Assembly (NCBI GenBank): GCA_023052935.1
Contig: CM041293.1
Location: 174,955,600-175,019,599, forward strand
Reading direction: 5' to 3'
From: Piezodorus guildinii
Taxonomy: Eukaryota; Arthropoda; Insecta; Hemiptera; Pentatomidae
Length of the DNA: 64,000 nucleotides
Shown: positions 37,448 to 46,400 of the stretch, piece by piece
How the letters are laid out: the number at the start of each line of letters is the position of its first letter
Numbering within the stretch: position 1 is the first letter of the stretch
The notes under the pieces: generated by a model
What the model was told of the DNA's origin: nothing
The model's database searches: none
Seen by the model: the letters and a program-made list of their open reading frames with translations, nothing else
Position numbers and translations under genes: made by a program

Positions 37448-40400
37448 TATATATATATTACTAATACTTTACGATAAGATTCAACTATATCTACCCGACA
37501 CCAGCTGAAATTGTAGTTGTTTAAGTTGACTTACCAATGAATTATGATGAACTGTTAGTAATAATCAATATTTGCAAATCTGACTAAAATTTATTTACAA
37601 TCAATATATCTATATAAACTTTAAGAGCTTTTCTTTAATTTTTGAGTCACTGCAGCCAAATCTTCATTTTTCTGAAGAGCTTCTTGGAGCAGTTTTGCTT
37701 TTTTTGTCTCCAATTCCTTCACCTGAAGGTTGACTTTTCTCTTCTCCACAGCCCTCCTGTCCTTATATGATTTTAAATATTAAACTCGCTTTATGATATT
37801 TGCAACATCACAACAAATAGGGGTACTGGAACTTTTGTCTGAGTGAAGAAGAAACAATGTTTTTAGAGACCATTTTCCCTGACCAAAGATCAAATTTTCT
37901 GACTTTTTCCTATGTTTTTAAAATCCCTGACTTTTCCCGATTTTCCCTGTTGCTAGACACCCACTCTAACATACTTTAATACAGATAATACCATAATTAC
38001 CTCTTTCCTCCTTCCAGAACTTTTTTAATACTCGGATGGTGCTTGAACTTCTGAAACTCCCTGAAGGGGCTCATGTAAGGATTGGAATAATCAAGTCCGA
38101 TGACCATTCCGATCGCGATGAGAGGAGTGGGATCATTCAGGTGATACAAGAATGAACCACCATACGTATGTATGTCCTGTTGGAAAATAAGAATATTATA
38201 GAAAAACTTTGACTACAATACTATAATAAATCATTCAAATATATTATAAAGTATTTAAAGAGTAATAAACAAAAAATTATAAAGATGACTCACCAGTGGC
38301 CAGCCGATGGTATGCTCTACGGTGCCAGGCTTGTGCAGCTCGGGGTTGATCTCCCAGAGCTCCTTGACCCCGAGGCCGTAAGATTGCGGCTCACAGTTCT
38401 CCCTCAGGTTGAACTTCTTCATGAGGCCCTTGGTGAGGTGGCCGTGGCAGCCCTCGGCGAACACTGTCACCTTCGCGTGAAGTTCCATTCCTCTCTCAAA
38501 GACATCCTGTAAACAATGGGAATAGAAAAATATATATAAATCATTAATGGTGTTATTCTGAAAAAAAAAAAAAAAAAAAAAAAAACACCATTGATTATTC
38601 AATATAAAGAATATTAAATAATCAATGAATTAACAGTGAAATGAAAAAGAAGGAAGAGATAGTTCTGGTGGCAGGAAAAAAAAAAAAAAAAAAAAGTGAA
38701 AGAACCATTTAGTTTATTTAAGGGATATTGAATAATTTTTCCAGCATTATTTTATCTTTTATTTTACTACCAACCAAACCAATATGAAGAATACTAAGTG
38801 TTTACACTTTTGATTCTTTTAATATAAAAAATGAGGGTTTACCAAAATTTTTATTATATGGGTTGACACTTTAATTAGTAAAATGAGGGTATATTAATTT
38901 TAAAAAAATTAATTATTCTCGTGCAAAGCTGCGGGTTACAGCTAGTTTATTATAACTAAACAATTTTTTACTTTCACTTACCTATATATGAAATATATAT
39001 TAATAGAAAGTCTGTGTGAATACTGGGGAAGAAAAGAAATAATTTTGAATCATTTAAAATAAAAAAATTTCCGAGCTACAAGCAGGAAGGTTTCTTAGAA
39101 GGGCTATGCAAAAAATACACCCCTCCACTCCTAGAGCAGGAGTAGCCCTCAACCAGGGGAGTCTTAGCCCGGACAGGGTAGAAAGCAGAAGTCCAGCCAC
39201 GGACAGAGGAAGTCGGGGTCAAGCCAAGGAAGAATTTTGCAGTTTTGTCTGAAAGTACTTTTTTCATGTTATATTTGTGGTAAATCTGAACAAACCTCAT
39301 AATAAAATGTGCTATTTTATATATAAATGTGTAGTTTAAGTTAGTTACTTTATTCCACTTTATGCCACCTGATCCCAATAATGAATTGATAAACATGATA
39401 CCTTAGGAAAAGAAATCCAATAGTTTTATAAAATAATAACAGAAAATTTTTATATTAATTAATACAGTGTCGGAGTCACTGCTGTCTTAAAAAATTAGCG
39501 GCCGAAATATAGTAGGAGAAATGAGCAAACATTTTTTTGGATGTAATTTTTGGTTTTTGGAACATAAGGATAATAATATAAACGTGTAATGTACCTTGGA
39601 AACCTAAAGATTTTAGAAAAAACATTTAAAGTTGTAAAATGTAATATAAAGTGACGAAAAGAGCATAAACTTATTACTGATAATTATACATAACTATTTA
39701 ATATTGTTGTATTATTTAATCTAAATCATATGTTTTCAATGAAACTGAATAATCTTTTTATTAAAATTAAATTTAAGTTGATTTAATAGTTTTTAAATAA
39801 ACTTAAAACCAGCACCATATTTTATTTAATGTATTTTTAAATGTTTTATATAATGAGAATAGTTATTTTATAGAAATTATAATTGAGTAATTTATAGATG
39901 ACGAATTGTTTTTCCAGCTGAAGATGGCATAATGACTAAAACATTATGCATTGAACAATAAAAAGTAATGAAGTATTATTACAGCCTCCAATTTTACATT
40001 AAATTTTGACCTTCATCTTAAATTTATTTTAACTTATCACAACAAATCATCATTCTTGTGCATGATTAAATTTTTTTATCAAGTCGAAATACACAGTTAT
40101 AAGTAAAATTGATGAAGATTGTAATTCCAAATGAACAGGTTAACATACCTTTGGAGAACCATCCTTGGCAATGCCGACGTCGTTGGTGGCTATTCCTTTG
40201 ACAGAGCCGTCGTCGTGGTAGAGGACCTCGGAGGCTGCGTAGCCTGGGTAGAGCTCCACGCCAGCCGCCTCGGCCTGCTCTCCCAGCCAGCTCACCACGT
40301 GGCCCAGCCTAACGATGTAGTTACCATGGTTATCCATCGGCATTCCTTAAACAGAGTAGAAAGATTAATAAATAAATAAAAAACAATAACTATCAAATTT

Positions 40401-43400
40401 GTAAAATATACTTTTAAATATCAGAATAAATAAAAAGTTTTTATAAATTTTAGGAGTGTACACTGCCAGTCAAAAATTTGAGACCACCTATATGCTTCGC
40501 AACAACTAATTTGTTTGAATTTTTTCGGTGTGCGGCACTTTGGTGCTCTGATTTTTTCACTTTGTCTATTATGTAGTTTGCAATATGCAAATCAATCAAA
40601 ATTTCATTCTTTTAAACAGTTCTTTAATGAAAAAAAACAAAAATTATCTGTACAGCGATCTTCTTACAACTCAGGCAGTCGACAAATCTATAAATCAAAC
40701 TAAGAATAAAACTTATCTTCTCAATTCCCCTTGGAAAATTACTAGACTGTAAATAAAGCTTCAGACACAAAAATCACATTGTTTATTTTAACTTATTTTT
40801 ATCACATTAGAAGTCTCAATAAAAATTAGATTTAATCAAATTATTTCAAGTTATTTGCGATAGTCACAAACTTTTCTTACACTTAATTAGCAAATTTGTT
40901 TATAAATACAAATAATAAGATACCTAAACTTAATTTAGATATTCATAGAGGTTTTTTATGATTTATTGATGTAAATTATAAGGGGTCTTGATATTTTTAC
41001 CAGCACTGTATGTGCCTGAGATGTTACAGCAACTTTTTCATGAACCAAAAGAGCCAACTTTACATCATTCATTTCGAACATTTTTGCAATTTTCTCAAAA
41101 ACAACTCTAACGATTTTGATTGAACTCGTATCAATTTAACTTTTATGGGCTGATAGCGCTTTAATGCCGATATTCTAAATATTCTTCCTCTACAGTATTT
41201 TTAATTTTGTAGATTACAAAAAATTAGCCATTTCATCTTAATGGCATTGATGAAGAACGGTTAAATATACAAGTTGGATGAATTTGATGACCAAATAAAG
41301 GATAAAAAAAGAAAACTTTGTTTACATGACATTTTTGATAATAAGAACAGTAATATAGACGTATAATATACCATTGGAAAGAGAGAGATTTTAGAAAAAA
41401 TATTATCTGATACACAAGTAGTAAAAGGTAATATGAAGTGACGAATAGGGAATAAACTTATTACTGATTAACAATTTAATACAGTTATATTATTTAATCT
41501 AAATCATATGTTTCCAACGAAAATGAATATATGCATTATTAAAATCAACTAAAAATATTTTTCAAATTGCTTTTAACAGTCGTGGTAAGTGAAAGTCGTG
41601 TGTTGCCCGCACCAGATTTTTAGAAAAATGAATCTGGGAGTTCCCAAGTATCTACATCATTATTTGTCTGGAAACTCCATCTTGAATCCATTTTATTATT
41701 GAAAGTGTAGATTTATCATCTTAGTTTCCATCTGTTTGCGGGTTTCCAAGATGGCCTCAGAAAGGAATAATTTTTTTTGAAGTTTCTATTTTGCATCTGT
41801 TTTTACTAACCTAGAGTTGATTGCTCAAGGATAATTCCTATGGGTTCTTTAATGTTCGGATTCTTTTTCTAAGGACCCTGTAAAAAAAATGTATTTATCT
41901 ATTAATTGGACCATAAGTGCATTTTAAATTAAATGCACTAGTAGCTCATAAAGGTCGAGATGAAACTCAAGGCTCAATAAAGCTCGCAAAGAAAAGAAAA
42001 GAGGAAAAAAATTTTTTTAGTTAATATTTTTTTTTAACATAAGGGCAGTAATATATATGTATATATACCACTGAAAAGCTATAGAATCTAGAAAAAATAT
42101 TCTCTTATATAAAAAGTTGTAAAAGTGTAAGTGATGGTGTAAGTGGATAAAACTGAATGATTGTTGTACATAATTTCTATTGTTAGATTATTTAATCTGA
42201 AACACATATTTCCTTTGAATCGCAATGTAGTTCTTCAACTTTTTCTTCAGCTCTAACTTTTTGTAAAATTGAAAGTCATGAACTGTGCACACCAGATTTA
42301 ATTACACTTTGTTTTCGAATTTTTTGTATTATTATACAGTTAGCATATTATTATTTCTTTTACTTATCTATATATGAAATATATAGTAAGGGAAAGTATT
42401 GCGATCGTGAAAATTTTCGAATTCCAGTTTTCGACAGAAATACACGTTTTAGGGTCTCCTGAGTCCAAATGACCAAGTCCTGAAAAAAGGTCTGTGTGTG
42501 GTAACTCTAGCACAAAAATAAAAAGTCGTACGGAACTGAAATTTCATATTTAAGACTAATATACGCCGAGATGTTACAGGAACTTTTTCACTAAAATCGG
42601 CTGACCGGAAGTCCTACTTTATTCCATGCATTTAGCACCTTTTTACGATTTTCTTAAAAACGGCTCTAACGATTTTGATTAAACTCGCTATACTGATGTA
42701 AAATTTAATGGGCTTTAGTATCATGTAGGTTTCATTCTGATTGAAATAGTCTGATGGGGCTTAAATGCAGATATTTTCTTCCTCTAAAGTACCTTTAATT
42801 TTGTAGATTCTATAAAAATAACTATATTATTTTGTTACCATTGATAATTAAGAGCTGAATATGCACGTTGAATGAATTTGATAAACAACTAAAGAAGAAA
42901 ACTGAACAAATAATTTTTTAAGCATTTTTTGCGTTTTTGAACACAACAATAGTAATATAGATGTACAATATACCGTTGGATAGCTAAAGATTTTAGAAAA
43001 AATATTATCTGATTCACGGAATTGTAAAGGGTAATGGATAGTGATGAAAAGCGGATAAAACTAACTGATTATTTTAGATAATAATATAAACGATTTTTTT
43101 AATAAAACACATGTTTTTATCTAAATTCAATTTAATTAATTATTTAACAGTTTAGCTAATTTTACTTTCACTTACTATATATAGTAAGGGAAAGTATTGC
43201 GATCATGAAAATTTTCGAATTCCAGATTTCAACGGAAATACACGTTTTAGGGTCCCCTGAGTCCAAATAACCAAGTCCCGCAAAAAGGTCTGTGTGTGTG
43301 GTAACTCCTGGGCGGATACGGTAAGTCCTATGAAACTGAAATTTCATATTTAAGACAAATATATGCGCCGTTACGTTTCAAAACCTTTTTCAGCAAAATG

Positions 43401-46400
43401 AGCTTACCAGATGAGCCACTTTATACCATGCATTTTGCACCTTTTTTCGATTTTCTTGAAAACGGTTCTGACGATTTTGATTAAACTCCCTAGGTCAATG
43501 TAAAATTTAATGGGCTTTAATATCAAGTAGGTTTCATTCTGATTAAAATGGTCTGACAGGGCTTAAATACCAATATTTTAAATTTTCTTTCTCTTAAGTA
43601 CCTTTAATTTTGTTGATTCTAAAAAAATAACTATACTATCTTGTTACCACTGATGAAAAACAGGTAAATATATAAATTGAATGAATTTGATACCCAACTA
43701 AAGGAGAAAACAGAAAAAATATTTTTGAACATAAGAACAGTAATATGATATACTATGATATACCGTTGGAAAGCTAAAGATTTTATTAAAAATATTATCT
43801 CATACACAAGCTTTTAAAAGTTAATAGAGAGTGATGAAAAGGAGATAAAACTAACTGATTATTTTAGATAATAATATAATAGATTTTTTAATAAAACACA
43901 TGTCTCTATATAAATTAAATTTAATTAATTCTTTAATAGTTTCACGTATTTTTATCTCTAACTATATTTGTAAATTCTTTCATTGATTTGAAAAATAGAG
44001 ATAAGTGAAAGTCGTGTGTTGCCCGCACCAGATTTTTATCTCTATTTTTAAAATGGAGGTAAGTGAAAGTCATGTGTTGCCTGCACCAGATTTTTTTTTT
44101 TTATTGTATTGGTTGTTATCTTGTTTCCCTTAGCCCTGATGAAGACCGCACAATGTAGACCTACCCACAAATGTCGTACAAATTTACTCTCTAGCATAAA
44201 ATGGTTGCAAATATAAAACTTTATAATAAAAATGCATCTAAAGATTAATGTGAAAAATAAGATAATAAAAATAAATCAACACCTTTAAAAATTGGTATTT
44301 TTATCCTTCCTGTTTCAGTGAGATATGCAAACTCATCATGAGTGACTGGGGTATTCAATGGAGCACCTTTGTCCTTCCAGTCTGGTATTAGCTCGTTGAG
44401 CGCAATCGGATCGATGACAGCCCCTGACAGTGTGTGGGCTCCTGCAAATATAATTATAATAAACATTGTTATATTTCAAAAATGAGTAAATGTGGGGCAA
44501 GTATACAAGGTTCTTTTAAGTTCTATTCTAAAATGTTCATGGCTGGGCTGAAATTCATAGATTTATGGTGCTATGTATCAAACGTTAAATATTGAAAAGT
44601 ATAAAAAAAGAGTAGAAGTGTTGCCGGGCTAGAGTCAGGTTCTTAGAAGGGCAGTGCAAAAAACATACAGCCCTCCACTCCTAGGGCAGGAATTCATCTA
44701 CTGGGGGAGCCACAGAGGAGACCTTCAAGAGGAGACACATCTGGAAGCCCCCGACAGCATTCAATAATCTTTTTTAGACAAGTAATTTATATAGTCCCAT
44801 GATCTAATTATGTATAATATGACTCTAAATAAACCATTCATTCTATTCTTTATTGTATCTCAATAAATTGGATAACACATCCCCTTTGGAAAGGTTTCCA
44901 ATTATAATCCCTCAGGAAAGTAAATAAGTTTGTATAATTACCTTAAATAATTACCCTTGGTTTAAATCATGTTTTTAAACAAGTATAATCATAGCAGCGG
45001 CAAAGGGTAAAGGTAATTTGGTGGGATGCAGTATGATTGATTTTAATTCTCCACTTTTGACACCATTCTTCGAGAATGGAGGGTCTGGGAAGCAACAGAT
45101 GGGTCATTATTTATAGATAACACACATGTGACATAACAGTAAGGATAGTGTTGAGATGGATTGGAATATTAGCTGTATATAGGATGAAGGATAGTATAAA
45201 GGATTGGGCACAGGATGCTACCTTGAGGTACTGAGAAAATACAGATGAGTAGGAAAGGATTAATAAGAAGTAGGTAGGAGAGAGGAATTGGTGAAGTTCG
45301 TAGAGCAGTCCTGGGAGCCAAAACTCGGTCAAAAGCCTGTTTCACATTGAGAAAGGCACCAATGCAGTACATTCCGTTCTCTATTGTGGAAGAAATAACA
45401 TCCACCACACAGTGACACTCCTCATACTAATAAAAATATTTTTATTTTCATTACATAAAAAAATACCAGTTTAACAGAAGTTCCCAAGTGCCATTAACCC
45501 AACACTTCAAACAAAATAGGTCATTTATTTCTAATCACCTACAACTAATAAATAAAGGTTCAATATAGAATTTATTAAATTGAAATTAGTAATGTAAAAT
45601 AAAAATCTAGTTCTTAAACAATACCTGGCTGAGAAGCCTTCTCGACAAGGCAGACCCTGAGCTCTTTGCCAGCTTGTTCAGCGAGCTGCTTGAGCTTAAT
45701 GGCAGTCGCCATACCAGCTGGCCCTCCGCCCACGATGACCACATCTGCCTCATCTTGGAATCTTTCCATGTTAACACCTGTTTCAGGAAATAAAAATATC
45801 AGAAAATATAAGAGATACTTTTCTATATTTGACTCACTCTATTAATAAGAAATGATTGTGAAATGTGGAAACAACTCTAAGATAGTTACTATGACAAAAG
45901 GTATCTCAAGGTTATTGTATCAAGATATAGAAAATGGTACAATGACTATTTCTCAATACTTGAGTCATTAGGATAAAGGATTAGACTTTTTTAATACAGT
46001 TTTCTATGGCTTCATACAAAATATCAAAGAAGGATTAAAATTCACAATCTTAAAAATTACAAAACATAAAAATTAATCATTCCTGACTATCATTATCAAA
46101 ACAATGTCGATATTAGTAATTCAAGGGTAAAATATGATTTGTGTATTATAAATAATCAAAGTTAAAAATAGTGGTAAGCGAAAGTAAAAACGATCCGCTA
46201 TCGCTGACTTATCACACACTTTTAGATATCAATTGCCTGTTTCTATCATCGTGTAGCAAGCCCTTTAGTTATATCTGGATAACCTAACTTAAATTAATAC
46301 AATAATAATAAGACCTTGCCTATGTTTCATCTGCATTCAAACAGTCTAACGAAGTTTAAATGCCACATTTTAAACATTCATCCCTTAAGTAGCATTTAAT

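Noticed and set aside
38285..38512. Plus-strand ORF opposite ETFDH exon 6
   Set aside because: Antisense shadow of a GC-rich exon whose protein match is unambiguous on the minus strand.
40131..40379. Plus-strand ORF opposite ETFDH exon 5
   Set aside because: Antisense shadow of the exon.
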